DNA of 64,000 bases from Mesostigma viride. Lineage: Eukaryota > Streptophyta > Mesostigmatophyceae > Mesostigmatales > Mesostigmataceae. Under the pieces are notes generated by a model. It worked only from the letters and a program-made list of their open reading frames with translations, did no database searches and was not told the DNA's origin. Below are positions 1-13,416 of the stretch, piece by piece. Position 1 is the first letter of the stretch. Every line of letters begins with the position of its first letter. The stretch spans positions 675,719 through 739,718 of the forward strand of contig RPFO01000114.1 in assembly GCA_009746045.1 (NCBI GenBank), read 5' to 3'. The translations under genes and the position numbers were made by a program.

Positions 1-508
1 TGGATGCCCACACGCACGCACGCACGCACGCCGCTCTAAGAAGAATGGGCCGCTGCGCACTGTTTCTCCCCTTTGTTGAAAATCTTGATGTGTGGAGAAA
101 AGGAGATGTACACCAACAGTACGGACCATCCCCGATACTAACACCAGATCGCTATTTCCCAATGGGATATGGTCACTACATAATGGCTTTCTATGAAAGT
201 CACTTCTGGCCCCTAGTGTCGGGACCACCTCTGATATCCAGATACTGGCTGCCAGTACTCACTGGCAGGTCCTAAGTCATGCCGCACAGCTCAAAACAAG
301 TAAAGTGCTCCCAACCAGCTCCCAATAGCTGTCGACAGCTCTCGACAGCTCTTGATAGCTTTCAATCGCTCTAGATAGCAGGCACGTGCATGAGCTGCAA
401 GTTGCCTTACACGAATCGAGCGCCTGTGTGTACACTGCTTCCAACGCCCTACCCACTGTGGTGCTTCCCTCACCCCACCCACCGTGGTACTTGCTTGCCC
501 CCACCCAC

Positions 509-3500
509 CTTGGTGCGCGCGGTGACCTTGGCACCGTTCCGCAGCAGCACCTTGATGCACTTGGTGTGCCCATTCTCCGCCGCCGAGTGGAGCGGCGTGT
601 AGCCGTGCTGTACGACGGCACGGGAAGGAGCAAGAAAGAACAGAGGAATAGGAAAGAGACGAAGGAAAACAAACAAAACAAAAGGAAAACTCAACAACAA
701 GAAACCGGAACGAGAGAAAGCGCAGGGCACAAGGTGCAAGGTAGCCGGTGGGCGAGAGCGCTGAGTGCTCCACCGTGTTGGCTGCTATTTTGCCAGACGG
801 CACGGTCAGATACAGAAAGAGGGAGCATGGAAACGAGAGAGGGCAAAGGAGACTGTGTAGCAGGGGAAGGGGGAGGTCTGCGTGTTGAGTTGCTGCCCAG
901 CCCGGGGATACCATGGCCTGGAACATAACGAGGGACGAGTGCTCCTCGCATGTAGGCACAACAAGCCATGCGGTGGCACAACAAGCCATGCGGTGGCACA
1001 ACAAGCCATGCGGTGGCACAACAAGCACGCTGTGGCACAACAAGCCATGCGGTGGCACAACAAGCCATGCGGTGGCACAACAAGCCATGCGGTGGCACAA
1101 CAAGCACGCTGTGGCACAACAAGCCATGCGGTGGCACAACAAGCCATGCGGTGGCACAACAAGCCATGCGGTGGCACAACAAGCCATGCGGTGGCACAAC
1201 AAGCCATGCGGTGGCACAACAAGCCATGCGGTGGCACAACAAGCCATGCGGTGGCACAACAAGCCATGCGGTGGCACAACAAGCCATGCGGTGGCACAAC
1301 AAGCCATGCGGTGGCACAACAAGCCATGCGGTGGCACAACAAGCCATGCGGTGGCACAACAAGCCATGCGGTGGCACAACAAGCCATGCGGTGGCACAAC
1401 AAGCACGCTGTGGCACAACGAGAGGCCACACGGGAGGCCACGCGGGCGGAAACAGAGTCTGGCATCTGGCATCCGAAATCTGGAGATTTTCTAGTAAACA
1501 AGGAGCCTACAACGGGGTCGCTTTTCACAGCCCTAGCAAAATTATCCCCATGTTTGTAATTTGCATGGCGACTCCCCCAACCTCAGTCATATTTTCAAAT
1601 TTTCCTCGCCAGGCAACGTGAAATAAATTGCCCCCCTCTGCAAATAGGGGCTGAAATGTCGCAGCATTTCATCGCATGGTGTGCCAGCGTCCTCCTGCCT
1701 GTTCAACCCATCAAGTTGACCAAACCAGAAACGCAGGGATCCCATGCCCATGTCCCCGCCCACCTTGGCCCGTTCGTCTACTTGCGCGCCCCGGTTGACC
1801 AGTGCGGACACCGCATCCGCGTGGCCCTTCATCGCCGCCTCGTGCAGCGCCGTGTAGCCGTCCTGCGGCGCGCAAGAATTTGCATTCTCATATCATCTCA
1901 GTCCGATGATACATACAGAGAGTGAAGGAAAAGTGGGTTTCAATGCCCAAGGTGGCATGTGGCGTGGGTTTCAACGCCCAAGGTGGCATGTGGCGTGGGT
2001 TTCAACGCCCAAGGTGGCATGTGGCACGACCCTCCCGCGGTAACCCGGAGTTACATTTTGACGTTTTTAGAACATTTCATCGTTTTGATGCGCGCACCTA
2101 TTTTGATGCGCAGAAAGGCATGAGGGCTAAGAAGCGGGCGTCAGCGCCCCAGGTAGGCGTAGGCGTAGCCCTCCTGGGAAACGCCAGAATTGGATTATAA
2201 CCATGTCTTAGTTTAAGTCACTGGGTCTAATTATTCCACAGCTGGCTATGCAATTGGGAAAGTGAGAGTCAACCAAGGAGGTGTAGCCCGTGCGTGGCAT
2301 GTCATGTTCGGAGTAATCAACTGGCCTGCTTGTCGTGGATGTCCCATGCCAGCCCCCTGGCACACACCTGTTCTACCTTGGAGATGCTTCCTGTACGGTA
2401 CAGACATGAATAGAAAACGCCACCTGCTCTACCTTGAACATGTTTCCTAAATGGATACGGACATCAATAAAAAATGCCCTCCTTTCTTTTCAAGCGAGCT
2501 GTCTCGGGCCAGGAGCAGAAACCCGAGGTGGCAAATACCGTGACAGTGTAAAATTCTCTGTACCTCACTCTAGCACAAGTGCGTGCGGTGATCTAAAACC
2601 AGGCCTTGGCCTTGGTCTGGTGGTGCATGCGCCCCATGCTCTCTCATCACCCATCTTGGTCGTGCGGTGCATGTGAGTCTACCTGGGAGGCCATATTCGT
2701 GGTCATCCCACCTTGGTCTTGCAGTGCATGTCGGCGCTGTGCTCCAACAGCAGCTGGATCATCGCAGGGTCTCCCCGAAGCGCCGCGCGGTGGAGGGGCG
2801 TGCAGTTGAACTGGTGAACATGCCACACACAACCCCACGCAAAGCCCCCGACATAGTTGCCACCCACGTGGGTCGCAGGCACAGTGGCAGCAAGGCCACG
2901 GCACCAAGTGGGGGTGCAAACACACCACAGACAACATTTCTCGCAAAGCCTCGTTACTTCTGAATCCTTGTAATCTTACCCTGGTCCATGTAAGGATGTT
3001 GTGCCCAGGCAAGAGAATCCCCAGGCAAGAGAATGATGTGATGCCCAGGCGAGAGAATCCCCACGCCACGTTCCATGCACGCATGCAAGATATTCAACAA
3101 GCATGCATAAGACCGCCGCCAGCACCTTTGAGATCCAGCACCTTTTGAGAGCATCCCTTTGGGAAGTCCCCCTGCTAGGGCAACAACACCTACCAAAAGA
3201 CACACACATACCTTTGCACAAACTGTTTGCCCATAAAATCGTCAAAGGATGAACAAGTGGACGCAGCGCCAAGCTATCTCAGGACAGACACGGCGAGCGG
3301 TCTCAGGGCAGACACGGCACGCGGTCTCAGGACAGACACGGCGAGCAATCTCAGGACAGACACGGCGAGCAATCTCAGGACAAACACGGCGAGCGGTCTC
3401 AGGACAAACACGGCGAGCAATCTCAGGACAGACACGGCGAGCGGTCTCAGGACAGACACAGCGAGCAATCTCAGGACAGACACGGCGAGCGGTCTCAGGA

Positions 3501-6500
3501 CAAACACGGCGAGCAATCTCAGGACAGACACGGCACGCGGTCTCAGGACAGACACGGCGAGCGGTCTCCCGGCGATTAATAGCACGCACACTGCATGTCC
3601 AGGTTGCCGAATGCACAAGCATGTCTATTGCCACAGCCCTCACGCACATTCTACGGCTTCTAGGGGGTCACCTTGAAGCAACGTTGCTGACAAGCTAATG
3701 CACAAAGGAGGTAGTCAAATTTTGTTCAGACATCCTGAGGCCTGGAGATCCTATAACTACTGCATGAAAGAATTTATGATGACTGCTACTTCATGAAGGG
3801 CCCCTGCACAGCTGACTTCGTCTAGCTCCGTCGACGAGTAACACAGAGGCCCAGCTGGATGGGGTCGGGGTCGGCGCGCAGTACGGCCCACCCTGAACAT
3901 TATTGGAATATCGACCTCCGAAGAGGAGCTAGTCATGGATCCGATCACACATTCACTGAGCTGGAAATTCTGCCACTGAACCGGTGCGGCCACTATCCAG
4001 TACGGACATCATAGTGCCACTATCCCTTACAGAATTAGTACTGCCACTTTCCCGTACAGAATAAGTAGTACCACTAATCCTGTACGGAATCATTAGTGCA
4101 AGTACGGTACCACTAACTCAAATAACGTAGAGTTGCTGCCGCTGCGCCACAGACTGCGGAATTTTCCAACTAGACGATGCTGCTAGCATCATGGTGGGGG
4201 AGGAGGCAGGGCGATACTTGGTGAAGTTTTTTTTTTCAAAAATCACGCCATTTTCACCTAGACCGTGGTCATTAAACAAAAATGGGCCGGTGCTTGCTAG
4301 TTGCAAATGTGGCCGCGTTTCCGTTGAAACACCCCGGATTTCCATTTTCTTTTTAGACAAGGGTGGAAAGGCCCTAGCATCTTATCCACAGTTACGACAC
4401 TTTGGCATATCTCATTCACAACTACAGTCAGCTCCAATTAAAAAAACCCCGACTCGGACTTGTCGCCTTCTTACCCAGCCGCGGTCTGCCTGGTTGAAAC
4501 ATGGAGGAAAGCTTGCCCTGCCCTGCCTTACTGCAAACCACGCATGGCGGCAAACCACCTATGGTGGCAAACCACGTATGGCGGGCAACGCTCCCCTCTG
4601 CACATACCTTGTTCCGGGCGTTCACGTTGGCACGATGCGATATCAGCAGCTGCGCCATCGCCACATCGCCGTGTTCCGCCACCCAGTGGAGCGGTGTGTC
4701 GCGCAGCTGGGGGGGACAGGTGGCGGGTGGGTAGTGACAGGTGGCGGGTGGGCAGGCAATGTTTTTTCTTTTAAAGAGATGGTCAGCAGTGGGTGGCAGG
4801 TGGGCAGGCCTTGATGGACGATGGTCAATTGGTGGGTAATGAGCGAATGCCTAAGTCAATTGGTGCGTGATGGGTAAGCATGCCTTCGTCAATTGGTGGG
4901 TGATGGGTGGGCATGCGTGGGTGAAACATGGTCCGTGGCGGGTGATGGGTAGGCAGTAGTGGGCGGATTGTGGTGGGTAGAGTACTGCCCACTGCTACCA
5001 ACTGCCCAATCCCCTCTTGGTGACTTGTACTAGCATCTGCCTGACTCACCTTCTTGGTGCCCGTGTTGACATCACTGCCGGCCTCCAGCAGTATTTCCGC
5101 CGTCCGCAGGTGGTTGTTGTATGCCGCTTGATGCAGCGGGATGGAGCCATTCTGGAGGGGGGGAACAGCCGGGGAAGCGGCTCCACAAGAATGCGACGCG
5201 GCACAAATGAGGTGAGTGAAAAAAAAAATGTTCTAGAGCCACATGAAAAAAAACGTACGAAGGACAACCAAGACAGCACAAGGCCACGGCACGCAAGACA
5301 CAAACGTGTAATGACCAACAACTTTCAAAATGAGGTGAGTGGAAGACCAGACATAACGTCACCATCCCCTCCCAGCTCGCTGTAGCCAGGGCCCCAGGCA
5401 GTTGTGGGGGTGCAGGAAGACTTCGTGCTTGCTGGATTAGCAAAGCCAATTCGAGAAGGTTGTGACAGTGGTAGCTGTTACGCGAAATAACGATTGTAGG
5501 TGCATCCCTGATGGACCAACCAGGACAATATGATTAAATAAGAATGTCTGAGTATCTGACGCACAAGGCTACAACACAGGCCTCCACTAGGAGCATCAAA
5601 AGCTCTCAATTGCTGTAGCTGCGGCATGTCCATTACCGGCAAAATGCCGGAGTGAGGCGCATGAAAACCCACTGAAGCAAACTAAACTTAACTACTAAAG
5701 CAAAGTAAACTAACGTTACTAACTAAACTAACTACTAACTAGTGAAGCTATGTGACAACGCATCCCATGATGATGCAAGGCACAGTGGCTGTCATTGCAC
5801 CCACCAGGTCACGGCACTTCACATCCGCCTTGTTCTCCAGCAGCACACGCACCACCTCCTCGTGTCCATACTCGGCCGCCCAGTGCAGCGCAGTGAGACC
5901 CAGCTGCGCGGATGCAAGCGGAAAAATATTCAAAGAAGTGAAATAATTCACGATAATTCACGCCAGGTGACACTAGCTGACAGTGACACAGCGATGGAAA
6001 GAACCAAGTCTGCTGATGAGCTCTAACACGCGCTAGTGTGGCATTGCTGAGGTAGGGTTCGCAGTTTTTGAAGGAAAGGCCACCATTGCCACTCGGGCAT
6101 GGGACCCACTCCAGTGGCACAACATGGTCACTGCCCACCATGGGCCATCATGCGCCGGGACTTGCCGTTTGACCATGGGCATTAAATGGCAAGCAATGAC
6201 ACACTGGGGAGGTTGCCTTGCAACGCTTTAGACATGCCATGGCCCATGGTCTCCACCAAAGGCATGCGGATCAACAGCTAAACAGGATGCTTGTCTTTGG
6301 TTAAGCCAGCCCCACGTGTCAAATAATACCCACAAGCATCGTCATCAAATCCACCCGACATAACAACACAGCATCCCACCAAAACCACCCGCAAAAATCC
6401 ATCAACCCATCTCGTACCAGCGTCTCCTTGCGCTGCTGTTGGCCATCCAACGCGGTAACAGCACCCAACCAAACTATCCACTAGCCCCCATCACCCCTTC

Positions 6501-9500
6501 CCTACCAGCGTCTCCTTGGCCGACACATTGGCCCCCGCCGCCAGCAGCCGCTTGACCGCCTCCAGGTGGCCTTCCTTGGCCGCAAAGTGGAGGGCCACAT
6601 AACCGTTCTGGTGACACACAGGAGGCGCCGAGAACAACATTACCAGTTTTTTACCAGATAACATCTTAGATCCGAAAGAGATAAAAAATCAAGCGGTTGA
6701 CAGAATAAGGTAATGAGAAGCCAGAGGATGCAATAGCCTGGAAGCCAAAAAGTTGACATCGCTGCCACCTGGTATAGTAGTATATCTTTTGCGAAAAGCC
6801 ATCGCTACCAAGCGGTTAAAGATAGATATGGTATCCCATGATAGATATGGTATCCAATAGATGATAGGATATGGTATCCCATGATAGATATGGTATCCAA
6901 TAGATGATAGGATATGGTATCCCATGATAGATATGGTATCCAATAGATGATAGGATATGGTATCCCATGATAGATATGGTATCCAATAGATGATAGGATA
7001 TGGTATCCCATGATAGATATGGTATCCCATAGATAGATAGATATGGTATCCCATAGATAGATAGATATGGTATCCCATAGATAGATAGATATGGTATCCC
7101 ATGGGCTTGTTCAGCACTATGACCTGCACGCGGGACACGGGTAAGGGCCATGGCCAAAAGGACCACGAGGGTTATCAATGTGACAGCCGGACCGAGGGTT
7201 GTGTCTAAACTACTTTCTCGTAAGGCAGCCCATCTGAAGTGTTGGTCACAACACACTGACATCTTTCTGGACCATACTAATTACTGTTCCTTTTGACCAT
7301 ACTAATTACTGTTTGGACCATGCTAATTACTGTTTGGACCATACTAATTACTATTTGAACCGTACTAATAACTGTTTGAACCGTACCCATTACTGTTTGG
7401 ACCATACTAATTACTGTTTGAACCGTACTAATCACTGTCTGGACCATACTAATTACTGTTTGAACCACACAAACTACTGTTTGGACCATACTACGTACTG
7501 CTCCAGACGGGCTTCCTGGCTGCCTCCTGACGCAGACACAAAATTACAAAATGCCCTCAAACAAAAACCAGACAGCACGCATGCACAAACGAACAAACGT
7601 ACAGATGAAAATGCCGACCCGCGCACTTTCTTTCCCTGTCCCAGCATTTGCTGCACCATGAGCAGTGCACTAGTATAAATGCGGCACCATGAGCAGTGCA
7701 CTAATATAAATGCGGCGCCATGAGCAGTTTACTAATATAAATGCGGCACCATGAGCAGTGCACTAGTATAAATGCGGCACCATGAGTAGTGCACTAGTAT
7801 AAAATTTACCTAATTCCATACCACGGTACCAGCCCACACAAGGCCATGGACCCCCTCCCCCCCGGTGCCACTTACCGAGTCGCGCGCATTGACGCTCGCC
7901 CCCTGGTGGTCCAGCAGTTGTCGCACCGTGTCGGCGGCCCCTTGCAGTGCCGCTTCATGGAGCGTCAGCTTTGACATGGAGGTGGTGAGCTGGCGCACGC
8001 ACCCGGGGGGGGGGGGGGGGGAGCAGGACAGGCACAGAGAGTGGTGGGCAGTGTGAGCAAATATGGGTTGGGCATGGACGTGGTGAGCTGGCGCACGCGC
8101 ACACAGGAGGAAGCAGGGCATGCAACGGTGATGGTGGGCAGTGAGCGGGCTCATGGCCCTTCATCACTGAGTACCCTGACAACAATTTTTACTGCGTACT
8201 CAAACTATTATCACTCTCTGCTACGATCCTATGCTTAGATAGTACTTCATCAGATAGTCCAACCAATAGAATGCGGCGAGCTTATCATAAGACCAGATTG
8301 TATGGAGGACACTATACTTTGTGGCACGTAAACACAAATGTACTATCCATGGCACACAAGGCTTGAAAACAAGCGCCCTACTAAAGGTGCTTGATCATGG
8401 ATGAATATACACATACCATGGCTTGGCACTATCCCGTAAGTAGGCCCCATCTACCCCGCCCATCTACAGGTGCGGGAAAGCCACACTCTGACACCAGCAT
8501 CTCGCAGTTACGCAGTCATCTATCCCACCACTACGCATTCGACAGCATACTATATGGCAGCGTACTATACTAGGCGACGCGGCTTTCTGAACATGGAGCA
8601 GCATGCGCAAGTATGTAACTAGATGGGAGAATACAGCTACCGCTGGATGCGGGTGACTAGGAGACGCATACTATAGGCTGGCAGCTCACGACACCAGCAG
8701 ACACGGCGGCTGTACATGGAAGGGACCCCGCGTACCATGTGCGCGGGGAAGCCAAACTCGAGCAGCATGCGCACGCGCTCGTCAGTGGTGAGCTCCGCAG
8801 GAAGCTTGCCGTCCTGCAGGGGGGAGCACGAGGCGTGGGCCAGAGGGCAGCTGGGAGGTTGGTTGAATCCTGGACCAGAGTGATTTGCCTTGCCAAGGGG
8901 AACAAGGGGGCATGGGGCGCTATGGCACTAGAAACATTTTCACAAACCAAGCCCCTTTCAAAGCTATATCATGGGAAGGGGGCGGTGTGGCGGGAAGGTG
9001 AGATGCGGGGCGGCGTGGGGTGGGGTGCGACACTAACAAACCAGTGGCGACCTTAACAGGTGGGGCACTAACTCTAGCCTGTAGCACGGGGGTTGCTTTG
9101 CCACAACAAGACACGATCGGACACCGAATACGTTCCCGTGTAGAAAACGCTTTGGCGTGGCAACCATAGCAGCACGAGAGATGGGGCCACAGGCACGGGC
9201 ATCCTTCGAAAGAAAAACGAGAAAGGAGGCAGCGGCAGGAAAGCAACGGGCACACACGAGCTTGCGCAGCGGGAACCACTTATTCAGCAAAAGAAATAGG
9301 GGTACAGCCTGAGCATCAAGAAAACATAGGGGCCGTAAGAGGCTGAACCCGAAAGGGCCAGCACAGCGATCTGATCAGCAAAAGGACAAGTCCCCGCTAC
9401 AGGGATGTAGAAGGCAAACATTCCCGGATCTCCTTGGATGATGAGAATTGAAGTCATTGTACTACCACACAGTCAACACGGACTGAGATCTCCCCACCGG

Positions 9501-11252
9501 TGGAGGAGGAACATTTGAGCCAGCTGGCCCGCGCTCAAGGAGGGTACAGACAGAATCATATACCTGCACAGCTCCTCCTGTTTACCGTCCAACCTATTCA
9601 CCACCCCGGGTTACCCATCCTTCATCTTGCCTTCCCGGTCAGACCTGGGCAGGAAAGGAAAGCGGGTTACCCGTACAGAGTCAAGGACAAGTTATCAAGT
9701 GATCTGTTGATCGCCATCTGATCTAATTTGTCACCATGCGTCTGACCAGCAACGAGGGGGGTCCCTCCACCGGTCTTGTCCCATTTCCTGAGCCCTTGCA
9801 AACTGTGCCCTGGAGATACGTGAACCAGACACGTAGGATACCCTTCGTCCACGCGGTTTCTTCGCTTACGAGGTTCTCCCCCACGCACAACAAACAACAA
9901 CACCACGTGCACAGCACCTCCCATCGCCTGCCATGCAACTCCTATGGCATCCCCTTGGCACCTCATCAATCTCCATCACCCACTCATTGCTCCTCACGCG
10001 TGCCGCGTGCCCATCAGCAGGTATTGTCCTACCTGCAGGTACTGTACTCACCGACCGCCATGCACGCTACCTTGCCTCACGCATCTCCTTCCTCACATGC
10101 CTCTTCAACCTGCATCACGCACCTCATTCTTCCTCACTCGCGCCCCGTGCACGAGCAACACGCGCACAATCTCAGGGTGGTCGTTCAGTGCCGCCACGTG
10201 GAGCGGCGTGTTGCCGTCCTGTGGTGGCGCAGCGGAAAGCATTAGCGGTGAGGAGAGCCAAGCAAAGAGTAAGCCACCAAACTAGTGACTAGTATACTGG
10301 AGCTGCGTGTTGCCCTCCTGTGATGGCAAGCATTAGAGGAGACAGAAGGCAAGCGAGGGGTGAGTCATCGAACTACTACAGAAAACTACATGCGTGTGAC
10401 GGTGACAAGCATGAGAGGCCACAAGTGACAAGCAGGGGTAAGCCATGAAACGCTTATACAGTGCGGGTCACGTTGCCATCCTGTGGTGCGGCGGCAAGCA
10501 TACGCGGAGGAAAAGGCAAGCAAGTGGTAACTCGCCAAACACGTCCAGCAAAGGGGCGTGCTGCAATCCCAAGTTCCAACAAAAGGAAGGCAGACTGGCC
10601 GCAGGGATGCAGTTTGGTGGTTACCAGTAAAGAAAGGCAACGGCAAGGTAGAGGAGATACATTGGCGCCTTTGTGTGTGTGTGAAAACATTGAAGGGAAG
10701 CAGAGGGAGAAGAGCAGAGGGGAGGGGGATAAGAGGAGGGACAACAGCACAAGGATGGAAGCATCAAGATAACCAGACAAACACTCAAGAAGGCAGTGGC
10801 AGGTTGCGCACGTGGGCCCCTTCCCACGCCACGCAGCCACACAGCCTACCATGTCGATACGACAAGCTTCTCCTTCCGAACAGCACACCACAGACATGCA
10901 CGCCATACATGCACACGTAACCCCCAACGCCACATAATCCCCAATCCCAGCGAAACCCCGGGACGCCGCACCCCTCGAACAAATAGCAAAATTCCACGCA
11001 CATGCGCTCAGCCAAATAGGACCACGATCCTAGACACGCAGAGGCCAGAAGTAAGGACATTTCGTAGCCTCCCAGAATACTTTGCCATCGGAAGTAAGGC
11101 CATTGCAGAAGCGCGCAGCTATGTCGTACCTTATCAACAACATTTGGATCAAAACCGCTTCGAAGCAGCCGATAAATCTTCTGAAGATCACCGGCGCGGA
11201 TGGCGCTTATTAGACTTGGGGGCCGCTCCCCAACTAAGCACCCCAACGCCAT
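509..11252 (-). CDS. Ankyrin-repeat protein, at least 11 exons, 3' end outside the window
   Basis: Ankyrin repeats are protein-binding modules; the partner here is unknown. Exons on the minus strand: 11252-11130, 10218-10123, 8813-8736, 7989-7876, 6607-6506, 5903-5805, 5151-5050, 4706-4608, 2810-2712, 1862-1764 and 607-509, giving 370 codons so far. Each later exon opens at or near a (D/N)G.T.LH.AA motif and ends after about 33 residues, for example [18 protein letters not shown] and [18 protein letters not shown]. Every donor is GTNNG-like (GTGGG, GTATG, GTGAG, GTAAG) after a whole codon and every acceptor is CAG, so all introns are phase 0. The first exon starts [12 protein letters not shown] and runs into a divergent first repeat. 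The exon at 8813-8736 (26 codons) lacks the LH.AA core and may be a degenerate repeat. No stop codon is found before position 1. The start is the first Met and could be preceded by another exon. Confidence 0.88.
955..1418. repeat. 20-bp minisatellite in an ankyrin-gene intron
   Basis: About 23 tandem copies of a 20-bp unit with core ACAACAAGCCATGCGGTGGC. A 19-bp variant in which CACGCTGT replaces the CATGCGGT part occurs at several positions. The array lies in the intron between the ankyrin exons at 1764 and 607 and produces false ORFs on both strands. Confidence 0.95.
1934..2026. repeat. Three-copy 31-bp direct repeat in an ankyrin-gene intron
   Basis: Three near-identical 31-bp units beginning GGGTTTCAACGCCCAAGG lie in the intron between the exons at 2712 and 1862. 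Confidence 0.9.
3274..3572. repeat. 24-bp minisatellite in an ankyrin-gene intron
   Basis: About 12 units of 24 bp with core TCTCAGGACAGACACGGCGA. Variants include GCGG or GCAA at the end and AAAC for AGAC. It lies in the intron between the exons at 4608 and 2810. The unit is a multiple of three, so several frames stay open. Confidence 0.93.
6827..7102. repeat. GATA-rich tandem repeat in an ankyrin-gene intron
   Basis: Four copies of a 43-bp unit containing GATAGATATGGTATCC are followed by shorter 24-bp units ending in ATGGTATCCCAT. The array lies in the intron between the exons at 7876 and 6607. Confidence 0.9.
7268..7500. repeat. 21-bp minisatellite in an ankyrin-gene intron
   Basis: About 11 units of 21 bp with core GGACCATACTAATTACTG and variants such as GAACCGTACTAA. 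It sits in the same intron as the neighbouring GATA-rich array and the 31-bp array. Confidence 0.92.
7652..7802. repeat. 31-bp tandem repeat, five copies, in an ankyrin-gene intron
   Basis: Five units of 31 bp, each with CACCATGAGCAGTGCACTAG followed by TATAAATGCGG. It lies just downstream on the plus strand of the 21-bp array and close to the exon ending at 7876. Confidence 0.92.
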
Positions 11253-12217
11253 GTGTAACCTGGCTAAAACTCCATGAAATCTCCCCTATTTAATACAAAG
11301 CAGGTAAGTTTCAACGCCATGCCGTACCAAAACAGTGGCTAGTTTTCTGGACAGCTGAACTACATGGCATAGCGTGGTTGGCAAAAATTAATCGGCACTC
11401 CGTGCAGTTTCATTCGGTTTTATATGCTGATGCCTTGCCACTGTATTATATTCTCCACAGCAATATATCCCTCGTTCTGCATCTCGAATCCAGAAAACTT
11501 GTTTCATTAGTGCTGTTCCCGAGACCGGCGATTGGACGGAACAGATACCCCAATTCACACCATCATTTCTCAGACCCGCGCTGCCTATTCGCTAACATGC
11601 CGCATCACGTCAACTGCAATGGTTTGTGACTTTTTTTTTCCCCCCGACTGCATGGACTGCATAAACGACATCGATGGTCATATCGACCGTGCTCCGAATA
11701 TGTTGGAAAATCGGTGTCCTCGCGTTCTTGCACTTTTGTTAAGGTCATACCCGTTAGGACCCGAGTTTATTACATGGCATGGATCACCAGGGAGTAATGT
11801 ACCCGTGGCAACTGGCAAGCGGCTTGGGAAAGCCCACGTGCCGGAGGAAGCGTGCCAGAGGTTGGCCGGAGAATCTTTTACAGTCTTTTACCGAGCTGAA
11901 CGCGAACGGCATGGAACGGAATATTTGATACCGTACACAGATCTTAGGATTCGCTGGCAACTGGCGACCGCGGAAATTTATGGCGTTAATCCAAGGTTAA
12001 TCCAGTTAATCCACTCACAAGCAGGCGTCAGTCAGGGCAAGCTGCTGGCTAGTGTTGCCACGTCTTGCCCGCGTAGGCCGGCCGTGAGCGGCCCAGGACC
12101 CGGCACGAACGCGGGGGTGCTGCCGAGCTGCTGCCGGCCCGGGCCCTGGCGCCTCACTGGAGGGCGGCAATGATTGTCCGGGTAAATCCTAGGGTAAATG
12201 GGTAATTTTTCTTATCC
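11253..12217. other. Upstream flank of the ankyrin gene; no gene recognised
   Basis: This stretch lies 5' of the first ankyrin exon. A 213-codon plus-strand open frame (11532-12173) exists but matches no family I recognise and ends in GC-rich palindromic sequence, so it is not called. A promoter for the ankyrin gene should lie here, but no clear TATA or other element is seen. Confidence 0.5.
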
Positions 12218-12222
12218 GTTCG
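12218..12222. repeat. Target-site duplication, left copy (GTTCG)
   Basis: GTTCG directly precedes the left LTR and is repeated exactly after the right LTR at 21688-21692. A 5-bp duplication is typical for Ty3/Gypsy integrases. Confidence 0.93.
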
Positions 12223-13002
12223 TGTAACGACTAAAAAATGATCATCAACATCATCCACAGTCCAATATGAAAGATCTTTTACCTGGGTTGCTTTCTTGAG
12301 TTGCAGAACTTCAAGTATCCGAGCAACGTTGAGATGGAAATTCCACAGCACGTGATTTAGGGAATCACAACCCCTTGTAGACACAAAGACAAGCTCGTGT
12401 ATAGACGACCTCTGTGGAACTGAAGGACGTCTATAGCCAAGGGGCTCTTATGAATGGACAACAAAGACAAGCTTTATTATACCATGGTGAATCAAAACCA
12501 ACGTAGCAACAATGGCGACCCCACGTCCTTGATATCGACGTGCTTGTCGAACTTGCTCCAACCTTAGCCTGAAGAGAACCAATCAGAACCATGGAATCCT
12601 ATACAAGATCTTCGTATCCATCCTAGTCACACAAAACAGAACAACACCACACACAGCCTGGCAGAATCTTTCCATGAGATCCTAAATCTGTCGTGAGCAC
12701 TGAAGTCCCAAAGGAGCATTTAAGACTCAATAGTACCAACTAACAAACTACAACCCCACGTGGATCAGGCCACGACCAATGAGGGCTCCTATCAGTAGTA
12801 TCAGCCAACAAACTACAACCCTACGTGGATCAGGCCACGACCAATGAGGGTTCCTATCAGTTGGCTGACAAAGTATCAGCTCCAAGTACCGTCGTCTTAG
12901 AAACCTCATAACTTTCTCAATACTGATCCAAAAGTCCTCGAATAAAAGCCAAACATTCACAAAACAAAGGATGTAACAACAAAGTCATTTTTGCTTGTTA
13001 CA
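12223..13002 (-). repeat. 3' LTR (left copy)
   Basis: Starts TGTAACGACT and ends TTGCTTGTTACA on the plus strand. It aligns over its full length with 20909-21687, with about a dozen substitutions or one-base indels, for example CTTTCTTGAG against CTTTCCTGAG. It is the 3' LTR because the element reads on the minus strand. Confidence 0.96.
12742..12856. promoter_or_regulatory. Duplicated 65-bp block in the LTR with CCAAT and CACGTGG elements
   Basis: Within the LTR a 65-bp segment is tandemly duplicated (starts 12742 and 12807; also 21428 and 21493 in the other LTR). Each copy carries a CYACGTGG core and a CCAAT box (GACCAATGAGGG). Duplicated U3 enhancers are common in LTR elements; the enhancer role here is inferred. 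Confidence 0.55.
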
Positions 13003-13014
13003 TATCTCCCCCTC
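13003..13014 (-). other. Polypurine tract of the retrotransposon
   Basis: On the minus strand the purine-rich run GAGGGGGAGATA abuts the start of the 3' LTR (TGTAAC). This is the expected position and composition of the plus-strand primer. Confidence 0.85.
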
Positions 13015-13416
13015 AAAACTGGACCTCCCAGGTCCAATAGCCAACTCTTGAAGGCAGAGGAACATTGAACAGAAATCCACCATCTCTTGGGAAAAGCAGA
13101 TGGGTTTTTACATCCCTGAAACAGGGCCTCCTATCTCATAAACATCTAGTCACAGGTCTCTACAGCAAACAAGTCACTACCTTATCTACTATAAAGCCAG
13201 ATAAACACATCTCATAATACAAGGTCTTCCATTCAGCATCCTGGAACCTGGAACTCTGGACTGGAACATCAGAACTGGACTGGAGCCCCCCCCCATCATC
13301 CATCCTGGAATCCCCCCCTCACACCACAATCCAAAGCACCTTCCATGCTCTTCCCCCATCCTTCCCCATCCTCTTCCTGCACAGCTCTGTTCTTCACAGG
13401 CTATACCAATCCCCAT

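Noticed and set aside
11532..12173. 213-codon plus-strand ORF beside the left LTR
   Set aside because: No recognised domain, ends in GC-rich palindromic sequence, and has no splice or neighbour support.
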